Assembly (NCBI RefSeq): GCF_026719745.1
Contig: NZ_JAPPRQ010000011.1
Location: 186,001-250,000, forward strand
Source of the DNA: Clostridium sp. ZS2-4
GTDB taxonomy: Bacteria; Bacillota; Clostridia; Clostridiales; Clostridiaceae
Direction of reading: 5' to 3'
DNA length: 64,000 bases
Part shown: positions 25,376 through 34,560 of the stretch, in pieces
Layout: each line of letters starts with the position of its first letter
Position numbering within the stretch: the first letter of the stretch is position 1
Notes under the pieces: generated by a model
Told to the model about the DNA's origin: nothing
Databases searched by the model: none
The model's input: the letters and a program-made list of their open reading frames with translations, nothing else
Made by a program: the position numbers and the translations under genes

Positions 25376-27664
25376 ATGAGTATAGAATTATTATCCCAAG
25401 ATGCAGTATATAAATTTGATGTTGAAAATATAAATTTAGATGATAAGAATTGTAATTTACCAGAATATACAGGAGACGTATACGATAAAATAGAGTCTGC
25501 TTTAAATATAAATAAAGAAGGATATAATATTTTTTTGATAGATGATTTTTCAAAAAATAAATTGAATAATATAAAAGACTTTATAAATAAAATATTTAAA
25601 TACAGAGATAAACCTCAAGATATAGTTTATGTTATTAATGAAGACCCTGACAAACCTTTTCCACTATTTCTTTCAAATGGAAAGGGTATAAGATTAAAAG
25701 AAACTGTTGAAGAGCTCCAGGAGATATATATAAAAGCTTCATATGAATTTTATACTAGTTCAGTATGTAAGGAAAAAGAAGAAATAATTGAAAATATTCA
25801 AAAAAAGAGAAATGAACTTATTACTGAATTGATGGATAGTGCTCACGATAAGGGATTTGAAATAAGATCTACCAATAAAGGTTTCACATTCATACCTTTA
25901 AAAGGTGAAGAAATAATGACAGAAAGAGAGTACGATGAATTAGATGCTGCCAAGAAAGAAGAAATATTGAATAAGGTTAGTGAATTAAAAAATAAATCAC
26001 AGAAAATACTAGAAGGCTTGAAAGACATAGAATTAACTGAATTAGTTAAGATTAAAAAACTTATGGAAGAATATTTGAGTGAAGAAGCAAAAGAAATAAA
26101 GGGAATATTTATAGAAGAATTTGAAAATGATACAAAAGCTTTGCAACTATTGGAAGAAATGACTGGCGATATAGAAAAAGATATTTGTGAAAATTATTCT
26201 ATGGTATATGAAGATGATGAAGATAGAATCAATGAGATAATAATAAAATATGATGTGAATGTTTTAGTAGATAACAGTAAATGTGAGACACCTGGAGTAA
26301 TTTTTGAAGAAGATCCTAGTATTACAAATTTATTAGGAAGCATTGAGTATAAAAATCAAAATGGAACTTATGTAACGGACGTTTCTTTAATAAAGGCAGG
26401 TTCTATTTTAAAAGCAAATGAAGGATGTTTAATTATACGAGCTAATAGCTTGCTTGCTAATGCAAATGCCTATTATAATCTAAAAAAGACTATTTTGAGT
26501 GAAAAGGTGAGTTTTGATTCAAGTAGAGGATACATTGAATTATTGTCCTTGAGAGGATTAGAACCTGAACCTCTTAAGATTAAAGAAAAAATTATTATGA
26601 TTGGTGATTATGAAACATATGATATATTGTATAATTACGATGATGACTTTAGAAAAATATTTAAGATAAAAGCACAGTATAGACCGATAGTTGAAGTTAA
26701 TGACGATACTAAAGTTTCATTATTGGGAAGTATACAAAAAATTTGTAATGATAATAAATTAAATTCTTTAGATAAGGGTGCAATTAGAGAAGTTGCAAAA
26801 TTTTTATCCAGAAAAGCAGAGCATAAAGAAAAAATACTTTTTAATGATGAGGAGTTAAGCAAAATTTTAATGCTTTCTAATAATAAGGTTATCTGTGAAA
26901 ACAGAGATACAATTACTGCAAAAGACATAATTGATATAGCTTATATGGAGGACTTGATAGAGAAAGAGATTAGAGAAGTATATAAAGAAGATAAAATATT
27001 GTTAAAGGTAAAAGACAAGCAAATTGGTCAAATTAATGGTCTGTCAGTTTTAGATTCTGGATATTTTTGCTTTGGAAAACCAATAAGAATAACATGTTCC
27101 TGTTACAAAGGTGAAGGAGAAATAATAGATGTTCAAAAACAAAGTGAATTAAGTGGTAATATTCACTGTAAAGCGGTTAATATTTTAAAAGGATTAATTA
27201 GTGAACTTTTTGGAAAATACAATAGACTTCCAGTTAATTTCCATTTGAGTTTTGAACAGATTTATGGGAAAATTGACGGAGATAGTGCCTCAGTAGCTGA
27301 GCTCGTTTGTATGATTTCTGCTTTAAGCAATATTTCTATTAAACAGAATATAGCAGTTACAGGTTCTCTAAACCAATTTGGAGAAGTACAACCAATTGGG
27401 GGGGTCAATGAAAAAATAGAGGGATTTTTCAAAATATGCAAAGAAATTGATAATGTTCATGGAAAAGGAGTACTTATCCCATATCAAAATAAGAATAATA
27501 TAGTTTTGAACAGGGAAGTTGAAAAGGCTATAGAAGAAGGAAAATTCCATATATACGTTATGAAGAATATTGAAGATGCTATTGAGGTTTTAATGAGTGA
27601 TTACAGAACAGTTATTTCTGCAGCAAAAAAAGAATTGAAAAAATATGGTAAAAAGACTGTATAG
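25376..27664 (+). CDS. Lon-family (S16) protease with degenerate ATPase region
   Basis: The C-terminal quarter is a Lon-type peptidase domain with an intact catalytic pair: Ser637 in DGDSAS and Lys680 in PIGGVNEKIEGF. Their spacing of 43 residues equals that of E. coli Lon Ser679-Lys722. The N-terminal part has the layout of the AAA_32/Lon_2 ATPase group (EGYNIFLI at about 48-55, an inserted coiled coil at about 100-300, then ILKANEGCLIIRANSLL). However, the P-loop position reads IDDFSKNKL and the Walker B acidic pair is absent, so ATP hydrolysis is doubtful. ATG 25376 follows GAAAGGGGGA. Transcribed alone. Substrates are unknown; LonC-type ATP-independent proteases are the nearest known precedent. 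Confidence 0.88.
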   Translation: MSIELLSQDAVYKFDVENINLDDKNCNLPEYTGDVYDKIESALNINKEGYNIFLIDDFSKNKLNNIKDFINKIFKYRDKPQDIVYVINEDPDKPFPLFLSNGKGIRLKETVEELQEIYIKASYEFYTSSVCKEKEEIIENIQKKRNELITELMDSAHDKGFEIRSTNKGFTFIPLKGEEIMTEREYDELDAAKKEEILNKVSELKNKSQKILEGLKDIELTELVKIKKLMEEYLSEEAKEIKGIFIEEFENDTKALQLLEEMTGDIEKDICENYSMVYEDDEDRINEIIIKYDVNVLVDNSKCETPGVIFEEDPSITNLLGSIEYKNQNGTYVTDVSLIKAGSILKANEGCLIIRANSLLANANAYYNLKKTILSEKVSFDSSRGYIELLSLRGLEPEPLKIKEKIIMIGDYETYDILYNYDDDFRKIFKIKAQYRPIVEVNDDTKVSLLGSIQKICNDNKLNSLDKGAIREVAKFLSRKAEHKEKILFNDEELSKILMLSNNKVICENRDTITAKDIIDIAYMEDLIEKEIREVYKEDKILLKVKDKQIGQINGLSVLDSGYFCFGKPIRITCSCYKGEGEIIDVQKQSELSGNIHCKAVNILKGLISELFGKYNRLPVNFHLSFEQIYGKIDGDSASVAELVCMISALSNISIKQNIAVTGSLNQFGEVQPIGGVNEKIEGFFKICKEIDNVHGKGVLIPYQNKNNIVLNREVEKAIEEGKFHIYVMKNIEDAIEVLMSDYRTVISAAKKELKKYGKKTV

Positions 27665-27665
27665 C

Positions 27666-27701
27666 AAAAAACCCTTGATTATAACAGAGTAATCAAGGGT
27701 T
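27666..27701 (-). terminator. Terminator of ychF
   Basis: Perfect 12-bp stem AACCCTTGATTA (27670-27681) and TAATCAAGGGTT (27690-27701), loop 8 nt. The run of A at 27666-27670 becomes a T run after the stem on the - strand, so it fits the end of ychF best; on the + strand the stem is followed by ACATTTAG, a poor T tract, though it may slow transcription after the Lon-like gene. Confidence 0.82.
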
Positions 27702-27758
27702 ACATTTAGTTATTTAATTGAAATTTTTTATTAATAAACATAGAGTATTTAACTTAAA

Positions 27759-28856
27759 TTATACGTTAAATCTAAAATGTACTACATCACCGTTCTGCAT
27801 AATGTAATCTTTACCTTCAAGTCTGTAGAAGCCTTTTTCTCTAGCAGCTGATTCTGAACCGCATTCAACAAGTTTATCATAAGATATTATTTCAGCTCTT
27901 ATAAATCCTCTTTCAATATCTGAGTGGATTTTGCCTCCGGCCTGAGGTGCCTTTGTACCTATTTTAATGGTCCAAGCTCTTATTTCTTGTTGCCCGGCAG
28001 TTAAGAAACTCATAAGTCCAAGAAGATGGTAACTTGAACTAACTAATTTATTTAATCCAGGTTCAGTTAATCCATATTCAGAAAGCATTTCATCTCTTTC
28101 TTCATCTTCAAGAGTAGATAATTCTTCTTCTATTTTAGCACAAATAGTTACAACCTCAGAATTTTCTTCTTCTGCATAAGCCTTTACTTTTTTCACAAAT
28201 TCATTTTCTGTATTACCTGCTAATAAATCATCTTCAGATATGTTAGCTACATATAATATAGGTTTTGAAGTTATTAAGAAGAAAGTTTTTATAACAGCAG
28301 CTTCTTCTTCAGTAGTTTCTAAAGTTCTAACTGGTTTGTTGTTTTCTAGATGAGCTTTTACTTTTTCAAGTAGTTCTAATTCAATTTTAGATTCTTTATT
28401 TCCACTGCGAGCAGTTTTCTTAGTTCTCTCTATTCTTCTGTCTACAACTTCAAGATCTGCAAAAATCAGCTCAAGATTTATTGTTTCTATATCTCTAATA
28501 GGATCTACAGAACCTTCAACATGAACAACATTGTCATCACTGAAGCATCTAACTGTATGAACAATTGCTGCAACTTCTCTTATGTGTGATAAGAATTTAT
28601 TACCAAGTCCTTCTCCCTTGCTGGCTCCTTTAACAAGTCCAGCTATATCGTAAAATTCAACAGCTGCATAAACCTTTTTTTTAGAGTTATACATTTGTAG
28701 AAGTACATCTAATCTTTCATCAGGGACAGATACAACTCCTATATTTGGTTCTATTGTACAAAAAGGATAATTTGCAGATTCTGCTCCAGCCTTTGTTATT
28801 GCATTGAACAAGGTACTTTTTCCTACATTGGGTAAACCAACGATTCCTAATTTCAT
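27759..28856 (-). CDS. ychF: YchF/Ola1-family P-loop NTPase
   Basis: A universally conserved ribosome-associated NTPase that prefers ATP to GTP and is linked to stress responses. The 365-aa product shows G1 GLPNVGKSTLFNAIT at the extreme N-terminus, DIAGLVKGASKGEGLGNKFL (G3 region) followed by an IREV helix, a coiled-coil insertion (about residues 130-200) and the C-terminal TGS domain with AGGKIHSDIERGFIRAEI and a VVHFRFNV ending. Length and all motifs are standard. The ATG follows AAAGGA. A strong divergent promoter with an inverted repeat over its -10 box lies upstream. Confidence 0.97.
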   Translation of the reverse strand: MKLGIVGLPNVGKSTLFNAITKAGAESANYPFCTIEPNIGVVSVPDERLDVLLQMYNSKKKVYAAVEFYDIAGLVKGASKGEGLGNKFLSHIREVAAIVHTVRCFSDDNVVHVEGSVDPIRDIETINLELIFADLEVVDRRIERTKKTARSGNKESKIELELLEKVKAHLENNKPVRTLETTEEEAAVIKTFFLITSKPILYVANISEDDLLAGNTENEFVKKVKAYAEEENSEVVTICAKIEEELSTLEDEERDEMLSEYGLTEPGLNKLVSSSYHLLGLMSFLTAGQQEIRAWTIKIGTKAPQAGGKIHSDIERGFIRAEIISYDKLVECGSESAAREKGFYRLEGKDYIMQNGDVVHFRFNV

Positions 28857-28886
28857 CTATGTACATTCCTTTCTATTCTATTCTAT

Positions 28887-28914
28887 GAGTATAATTTCCT
28901 AATAAATTATACTC
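28887..28914. promoter_or_regulatory. Operator-like inverted repeat over the ychF -10 box
   Basis: GAGTATAATT (28887-28896) and AATTATACTC (28905-28914) form a perfect 10-8-10 inverted repeat. The right half contains the ychF -10 box and the repeat covers the expected transcription start, the typical place for a repressor site. It could equally form a hairpin at the 5' end of the mRNA. Confidence 0.55.
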
Positions 28915-28934
28915 TAGATTAGTTACTATTTCAA
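28906..28934 (-). promoter_or_regulatory. Sigma-A promoter of ychF
   Basis: On the - strand, TTGAAA (28929-28934) and TATAAT (28906-28911) are separated by exactly 17 nt. The -10 box is perfect and the -35 box is five of six. The start would fall near 28899, giving a leader of about 43 nt. Confidence 0.8.
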
Positions 28935-29381
28935 GAAAGTTAGAATTACAGATATATATAAGCAAGTCGATTTTTGGAGTATTATAGTAGAATTACCCAA
29001 TATTTTGTTTTGATGAGAAAAAATCAAAAAATCATATGTTCTGTAGCATTAGATGATTCCTGGCTTCTACAAAAAAAAACATAAAATGAGTTTAATATAT
29101 TTTAAAATTAAATTAAAAAAGATAATTTTTTAGGAGGACTTTTTGATTTCATATAGAATAATATATTAGAAAATATCGTTAAAGAATAGAAAAAAGGTAA
29201 GAAGCTGCAATACAAAGTTTTTTAGAATACGAATAAATATAAAAGGAAATATTAAGTATTGAAGTAATGATACGAATAGAAATAAGGGGCAAAGAAAAAT
29301 AGAGAGTACAATACTTACAATATAGATTTTAATGAAATTAAGAAAAAAATCAGTCGATTTGGAATATATAAGGAGAAAATT

Positions 29382-30311
29382 ATGGAATTTAAACATATAT
29401 CAGTATTATTAAATGAGGTTATTGAATCACTAAATATAAAAGAGGATGGAATATATGTAGATTGTACATTAGGTGGAGCTGGACACAGCAGTGAGATACT
29501 TAAACGTTTATCCAACAAAGGAAGATTAATAGGGATAGATCAGGATACTAATGCGCTTCAGGCTGCTAAAGAAAAACTTAAAGATTACGAAAATGTAACC
29601 TATGTACATGATAATTTTTATAACATTGACTCTATTTTAAAAGAACTAAAGATCGATAAAGTTGATGGAATCTTAATGGATTTGGGAGTTTCTTCATATC
29701 AACTTGATACAGCAGAAAGAGGATTCAGTTATATGAAGGATGCTCCTCTGGATATGAGAATGAATAGAGAAAAAGGTTTTTCAGCTTATAATGTAATTAA
29801 TGAATATAGTGTAAGTGAACTTTTTAGAATAATGAGAGATTATGGAGAAGAAAAGTTTGCAAAAAGAATTGCTGATTTTATAGTGAGGGCTAGAGAAATA
29901 AAACCCATAGAGACCACTTTAGAGTTAGTAGATATAATTAGGGCTGCAATACCTGCTAGATTTCAAAAGGGTGGGCATCCTGCTAAAAGGACATTTCAAG
30001 CCATAAGAATAGAAGTAAACAGTGAACTTACAATATTGGATAAGGCTGTTGGGGATAGTATAAACAATTTGAATAAAAATGGAAGACTTTCAATTATAAC
30101 CTTCCATTCTTTAGAAGATAGAATAATAAAGAATAAATTTAAGGATTTGGAGAATCCTTGTACATGTCCAAAAGAATTTCCAATTTGTATTTGTGGGAAA
30201 ACTCCAATTGTTAAAGTAATTACGAAAAAACCTATAGAGCCTACAGATGAGGAAAAAGAAATTAATTCAAGAAGTAAGAGTGCGAAGCTTAGGGTAGCGG
30301 AAAAAATTTAG
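29382..30311 (+). CDS. rsmH: RsmH (MraW), 16S rRNA C1402 N4-methyltransferase
   Basis: Methylates N4 of 16S rRNA C1402 using S-adenosylmethionine, tuning decoding at the P site. The 309-aa product has the SAM-binding motif [12 protein letters not shown], then GIDQDTNAL, the family stretch [20 protein letters not shown] and [14 protein letters not shown], and a cysteine pair in [12 protein letters not shown]. It opens the division and cell-wall cluster, as usual, but without mraZ in front. ATG 29382 follows AAGGAGA. Confidence 0.97.
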   Translation: MEFKHISVLLNEVIESLNIKEDGIYVDCTLGGAGHSSEILKRLSNKGRLIGIDQDTNALQAAKEKLKDYENVTYVHDNFYNIDSILKELKIDKVDGILMDLGVSSYQLDTAERGFSYMKDAPLDMRMNREKGFSAYNVINEYSVSELFRIMRDYGEEKFAKRIADFIVRAREIKPIETTLELVDIIRAAIPARFQKGGHPAKRTFQAIRIEVNSELTILDKAVGDSINNLNKNGRLSIITFHSLEDRIIKNKFKDLENPCTCPKEFPICICGKTPIVKVITKKPIEPTDEEKEINSRSKSAKLRVAEKI

Positions 30312-30338
30312 TTCTAAATTAGAAATGGGGGGAATAAA

Positions 30339-30833
30339 GTGATAGTAACAAATAAAAACAATCCAGTCAATGGTAATAATGCTTTGGTACCTGATTTTAA
30401 ACCTTCAAGGAATACAATAGAGAGAAAATATAAAGAACTGGAAACTTCTAAAAGAGAACATAAAAAAATCAATAAACAAAAACGTGTAAAGAAGAAAGCA
30501 ATAGTATTAAAGAATGTACTATTAGCATTTACAGTGGGAGTAATATTGGTTTATAGATATTCTTTAATTTATGATATGGAGAAAAATATTATAGATACAA
30601 AAAAAGAAATATCTGCTATAAATGCTGAAAATGAAAATTTAAGAATAGGACTGCTTAAATTCAATAATATTAAAGAAATTGAGAAAATATCTGTTGGGCA
30701 GTTGAATATGATTCCTAAAAGTAAAACTAACGTTGTATATATTGATTTGCAAAAAAATAATTTTAAAAAAGTTGAAGAAAATAAGGAAAAAGGTGGTAGC
30801 TTTATAGAAAAATTAAAGAAGATTCTGTTCTAA
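30339..30833 (+). CDS. ftsL: FtsL-like septum protein
   Basis: FtsL is a small bitopic protein that joins DivIC and DivIB in the divisome. The 164-aa product has a long basic cytoplasmic N-terminus (about residues 1-62), one membrane helix (AIVLKNVLLAFTVGVILVYRY, about 63-82, shown to 20: VLKNVLLAFTVGVILVYR), a coiled coil (about 85-115) and a short tail. Primary sequence in this family is poorly conserved, so the name relies on topology and its position between rsmH and the transpeptidase gene. GTG 30339 follows GGGGGG. Confidence 0.78.
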   Translation: MIVTNKNNPVNGNNALVPDFKPSRNTIERKYKELETSKREHKKINKQKRVKKKAIVLKNVLLAFTVGVILVYRYSLIYDMEKNIIDTKKEISAINAENENLRIGLLKFNNIKEIEKISVGQLNMIPKSKTNVVYIDLQKNNFKKVEENKEKGGSFIEKLKKILF

Positions 30834-30848
30834 CGGAGGTAAGTAAGT

Positions 30849-33023
30849 GTGGTAAAAAAAGAATACAGAGACAAAGTTATAATAAAGCGAAGGATGCTGT
30901 TTGTTTTCTGCATACTTTTGCTTTTGTTTTTTGGATTGGCTGGTAGATTGTCCTATCTTACAATAGTAAAATCTCATGACTATAAGAGTATTGCAGAAAA
31001 TCAATGGACCAGTGATGTTAAAATTGAGGCCAGACGTGGGAAAATACTTGATAAAAATGGACATGAACTTGCTGTAAGTGCAAACGTGTATAGAGTAGAT
31101 TTGGATATGAATACTCTTAGAACAACACAGCAAGATAAGAATTTAACGGATGAGGATGTAGCTGTTAAGTTATCAGGGGCATTAAGCATGGAAAAAGATC
31201 AGGTGTTGAAGATATTACATAAAAAGTTACCTAGTGGATTGCCTCTTGGTTCGGCTACTTTAAAGCGAAGAATTGAAAAGGACGAAGCCGATAAGGCTAG
31301 AGATTTAAAGATTCGCGGTGTCATAGTTTCTCCAGACACCAGAAGATATTATCCTAATAATAACTTTTTAGCACATGTGTTAGGGCATACAAGATCGGAT
31401 GGAGAAGGACTAACGGGAGTTGAACTGACTTATAATAAATATTTGGCTGGTATTCCAGGTGTTAAAATAGCAGAAACGGATAACAAAAGTCAGGATTTGC
31501 CTTATACAATTTCAGAATATACCAGACCTGTTCCGGGAAAGGATGTTGTACTTACTATAGATGATATGATTCAGCATTTTTGTGAAAAATCAGCAGAACA
31601 GGCCTTAAAGGATAATAAGGCTAAAACTGTTACAATTATTGCAATGAATCCTAAAAATGGAGAAGTATTAGCTATGGCAAATAAGCCGGATTATAATCCT
31701 AACTCTCCATGGGTAGAGGGAAAAACCTTTAATGAATTGCAGAAGGATTGGAGAAATAGAGCTGTAAGTGATACTTTTGAGCCGGGATCAATTTTTAAAG
31801 TTATAACTGCTACAGCAGCTATGGAAGAAAAGGTAATAGATGAAGAAAATTATCAGATTACTTGTAACGGAAGTACAACTATTGGTAAAAGAACCATACA
31901 TTGTTGGAAAAGAACTGGACATGGAACAGAAAGCTTTGTTGATATTTTAAAAAATTCTTGCAATGTGGGCTTTATGGATTTGGGAAGAAAATTAGGTGCA
32001 GAGAAATTGAACAATTATATTCAAAAATTTGGCTTTGGCAAAAAAACAGGAATAGACCTTCCAGGTGAAGCTGCTGGTATTATAAAGAAAACAGCAAATA
32101 TAAGTGAAACAGATTTAGCTACAATTTCATTTGGACAAACAAATACCTTGACAGGTATACAGTATATAACTGCTTTAAATGCTATAGCTAATGGGGGTAC
32201 GTGGATTAAACCGCATATTATGAAGGAAATAGTTCATTATGATGAGAATAATCAAAAAATTGTTGATGAAAAATTTGAGGATGATGGAAAGAAACAAGTA
32301 GTTGATAAAGGAGTTGTGGATAGGCTAAGAGGATACCTTGAGAAGGTTGTTTCAGAAGGTGGAGGAAGTAAGGCTTTTGTTGAAGGATATAATATAGCTG
32401 GAAAAACAGGGACAGCTCAAAAGGTTATAAATGGAAAGTATGCTTCAGGAAAGTATATTGCTTCTTTTGGAGGTATGGCTCCAGCTGAAGATCCAAAGAT
32501 AACAATATTTATTTCAATTGATGAGCCGGACCCATCTAACTATTATGCAGGTCAAATTGCTGCACCGGTTGCTAAACAGGTATTTACAGATATATTCAAT
32601 TATATAGCCTTAAAAGAAGGCGAATCAGATAATGTAGTATTAAAGAGTGTTGTTGTTCCAGAAGTTAGGGGTATGAAAAAAAGTGAAGCAGTAAAAGTTT
32701 TAAAGGAAGCCAAATTAAATTTTGAAATTGACGATAAAGGGGAGTATATTACTGATATAACACCTAAACCAGGCTGCACTGTAGATGAAGGAAGGAAAAT
32801 AGTACTTTACAGTGGAACATCCTCAAATTATAATAAGGAAGTAGTAGTCCCAAATGTGAAAGGATATAGTAAGGAAAAAGCAATAGAACTATTAAATGGG
32901 TTAGGAATAGAAGCAAAAGTTATTGGCAATGGAGTAGTTTTAGATCAGAGTATCAGTGCTGGTCAAAAAGTAAATAAAGGTACAACGACTATTGTTCTTA
33001 AATTGCAGGAGATAGGGGACTAA
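30849..33023 (+). CDS. spoVD: Class B penicillin-binding protein with two PASTA domains (SpoVD/PBP2B type)
   Basis: A D,D-transpeptidase that cross-links septal or spore-cortex peptidoglycan. It has an N-terminal membrane anchor (about residues 14-36), a dimerisation domain, and the transpeptidase motifs SIFK (catalytic Ser314), SCN (in KNSCNVGF) and KTGTAQ. Two PASTA domains follow at about residues 602-658 and 664-722 (VVVPEVRG and VVVPNVKG). It is 724 aa. SpoVD and the vegetative PBP2B cannot be told apart from this sequence; the spoVD name follows usual clostridial practice. GTG 30849 has GGAGGT 7 nt upstream; the nearby alternative GTG (30847) leads to a stop. Confidence 0.93.
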   Translation: MVKKEYRDKVIIKRRMLFVFCILLLLFFGLAGRLSYLTIVKSHDYKSIAENQWTSDVKIEARRGKILDKNGHELAVSANVYRVDLDMNTLRTTQQDKNLTDEDVAVKLSGALSMEKDQVLKILHKKLPSGLPLGSATLKRRIEKDEADKARDLKIRGVIVSPDTRRYYPNNNFLAHVLGHTRSDGEGLTGVELTYNKYLAGIPGVKIAETDNKSQDLPYTISEYTRPVPGKDVVLTIDDMIQHFCEKSAEQALKDNKAKTVTIIAMNPKNGEVLAMANKPDYNPNSPWVEGKTFNELQKDWRNRAVSDTFEPGSIFKVITATAAMEEKVIDEENYQITCNGSTTIGKRTIHCWKRTGHGTESFVDILKNSCNVGFMDLGRKLGAEKLNNYIQKFGFGKKTGIDLPGEAAGIIKKTANISETDLATISFGQTNTLTGIQYITALNAIANGGTWIKPHIMKEIVHYDENNQKIVDEKFEDDGKKQVVDKGVVDRLRGYLEKVVSEGGGSKAFVEGYNIAGKTGTAQKVINGKYASGKYIASFGGMAPAEDPKITIFISIDEPDPSNYYAGQIAAPVAKQVFTDIFNYIALKEGESDNVVLKSVVVPEVRGMKKSEAVKVLKEAKLNFEIDDKGEYITDITPKPGCTVDEGRKIVLYSGTSSNYNKEVVVPNVKGYSKEKAIELLNGLGIEAKVIGNGVVLDQSISAGQKVNKGTTTIVLKLQEIGD

Positions 33024-33056
33024 GTCGAATTTACAATAAGTATGTAAAAATAAGAT

Positions 33057-33088
33057 ATGTGATTAGTATAATATTATACTAATCACAT
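33057..33088. promoter_or_regulatory. 32-bp perfect palindrome upstream of murE
   Basis: Half-site ATGTGATTAGTATAAT (33057-33072) is followed directly by its exact reverse complement to 33088. The left half contains TATAAT (33067-33072), so the palindrome may embed a -10 box; no good -35 box is seen at 17 nt. It ends 27 nt before the murE start. It could be an operator or a GC-poor hairpin that limits readthrough from the transpeptidase gene. Confidence 0.6.
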
Positions 33089-33114
33089 TAATTTGTATTA
33101 TAGAGGTGGTTTAT

Positions 33115-34560
33115 ATGAAACTTAAAGAAATATTAAAGGGCTTGGATTATGAAATTATTAAAGGTGACAATGATATAGAGATAAACAAAATAGAATACGA
33201 TTCAAGAAAGGTTGGAGAAGGGGATTTGTTTGTCTGCATTGAGGGATTTAATGTAGATGGACATAAATATGCTGAAAGTGCATGTGACAAGGGTGCAGCA
33301 GCTGTAATTTGCAGTAGAAATTTGGATGAAAATCTTGAATGTACTATAATAAAAGTAAAAGATGGCAGAAAAACTCTTGCTATAAGTGCATCAAATTTCT
33401 ATAATAATCCTTCTGATAAATTAAAATTAATTGGTGTTACTGGTACAAATGGAAAAACTACTTCTACATTTATGATAAAGTCTATTCTGGAACAGGCGGG
33501 GTACAATGTAGGACTTGTAGGAACTATTGCAAATTTTATAGGTACTGAAAAAATAAAGGCTGAAAGAACTACTCCTGAATCCCTTGAACTTCAACAGCTT
33601 TTTAAGAATATGGTAGATAATAAAATTAATTATTGTGTAATGGAGGTTTCATCACATTCTTTGAGTTTAGACAGAGTTTGTGGAGTGAAATTTTCACAGG
33701 CAATATTTACGAACCTAACGCAGGATCACTTAGACTTTCATAAAACTTTTGAAAATTATTATGAAGCAAAATTAAAGCTATTTAAAAACACTAAGAATTC
33801 AATTATAAATATAGATGATTCTTATGGAAAAAAAGTGTTTGAAGATATTGATGGAAGTAAAATTACCTATTCAGCTTCTGAAGGGGCAGACATAGTGGGT
33901 GAGAATATAGTTAATCACTCAAGGGGAGCGGAATTTGACTTGTATTATGAAAATAAAAAAATACATATAAACTTAAGTATTCCAGGACGATATAATGTTT
34001 ATAATGCTTTATGCAGTGCAGCAGCATGTCTTGCTGAAGGAATTTCTTTGGAAGATGTGAAAAAAGGCTTGGAGAATGTTGTAGTTCCAGGAAGATGTGA
34101 AATAGCTGCAAAAGAGTACAATTTGGATTATGATGTTATTATTGATTATGCTCATACGCCGGATGGGTTGGAAAATATTCTCAAAACAGCCAGAGAATTT
34201 ACAAAAGGTAGATTGATAAGTGTTTTTGGATGTGGTGGAGACAGAGATAGAACAAAAAGACCTATAATGGGTAAAATTGGTTCAGAAATATCAGACATTG
34301 CCATAGTAACTTCTGATAATCCTAGAACTGAGGATCCAATGAAAATTATTGATGATATAGTTGATGGAATTAAAAAAGAAAATTATTTAATTGTTGAAAA
34401 TCGCAGGGATGCTATAAAAAAAGCTATGGAGATAGCACAAAAGGACGATGTCATAGTAGTAGCCGGAAAGGGACATGAGGACTATCAAATTTTAAAAGAT
34501 AAGGTAATACATTTTGATGAAAGAGAAGTAATAGGGGAAATTATAAAGGAGTTGTTTTAA
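33115..34560 (+). CDS. murE: MurE, UDP-MurNAc-tripeptide synthetase (meso-DAP adding)
   Basis: Adds the third residue to UDP-MurNAc-L-Ala-D-Glu. The substrate-specificity loop reads DNPRTEDP, the signature for meso-diaminopimelate, agreeing with dapF elsewhere in the window. ATP site [11 protein letters not shown] lies at about residues 108-118, with the central domain [11 protein letters not shown] and the C-terminal GKGHEDYQ. I choose ATG 33115 (481 aa) because GAGGTGG (33103-33109) sits just upstream; the in-frame GTG at 33106 lies within that site. murF starts on the next base after the stop. Confidence 0.96.
   Translation: MKLKEILKGLDYEIIKGDNDIEINKIEYDSRKVGEGDLFVCIEGFNVDGHKYAESACDKGAAAVICSRNLDENLECTIIKVKDGRKTLAISASNFYNNPSDKLKLIGVTGTNGKTTSTFMIKSILEQAGYNVGLVGTIANFIGTEKIKAERTTPESLELQQLFKNMVDNKINYCVMEVSSHSLSLDRVCGVKFSQAIFTNLTQDHLDFHKTFENYYEAKLKLFKNTKNSIINIDDSYGKKVFEDIDGSKITYSASEGADIVGENIVNHSRGAEFDLYYENKKIHINLSIPGRYNVYNALCSAAACLAEGISLEDVKKGLENVVVPGRCEIAAKEYNLDYDVIIDYAHTPDGLENILKTAREFTKGRLISVFGCGGDRDRTKRPIMGKIGSEISDIAIVTSDNPRTEDPMKIIDDIVDGIKKENYLIVENRRDAIKKAMEIAQKDDVIVVAGKGHEDYQILKDKVIHFDEREVIGEIIKELF

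Larger units (their letters stand above)
28857..29381. other. 525-nt intergenic region between ychF and rsmH
   Basis: The ychF-proximal part holds the ychF promoter and its inverted repeat. The remaining roughly 440 nt is AT-rich, with a stray AGGAGG at 29133-29138 followed only by a frame of about 8 codons. No mraZ gene, which often precedes rsmH, is present here. I see no RNA gene or further convincing promoter. Confidence 0.6.

Noticed and set aside
27666-27701. Terminator for the + strand Lon-like gene
   Set aside because: After the stem the + strand reads ACATTTAG rather than a T run; the T tract is on the - strand, so it was assigned to ychF.
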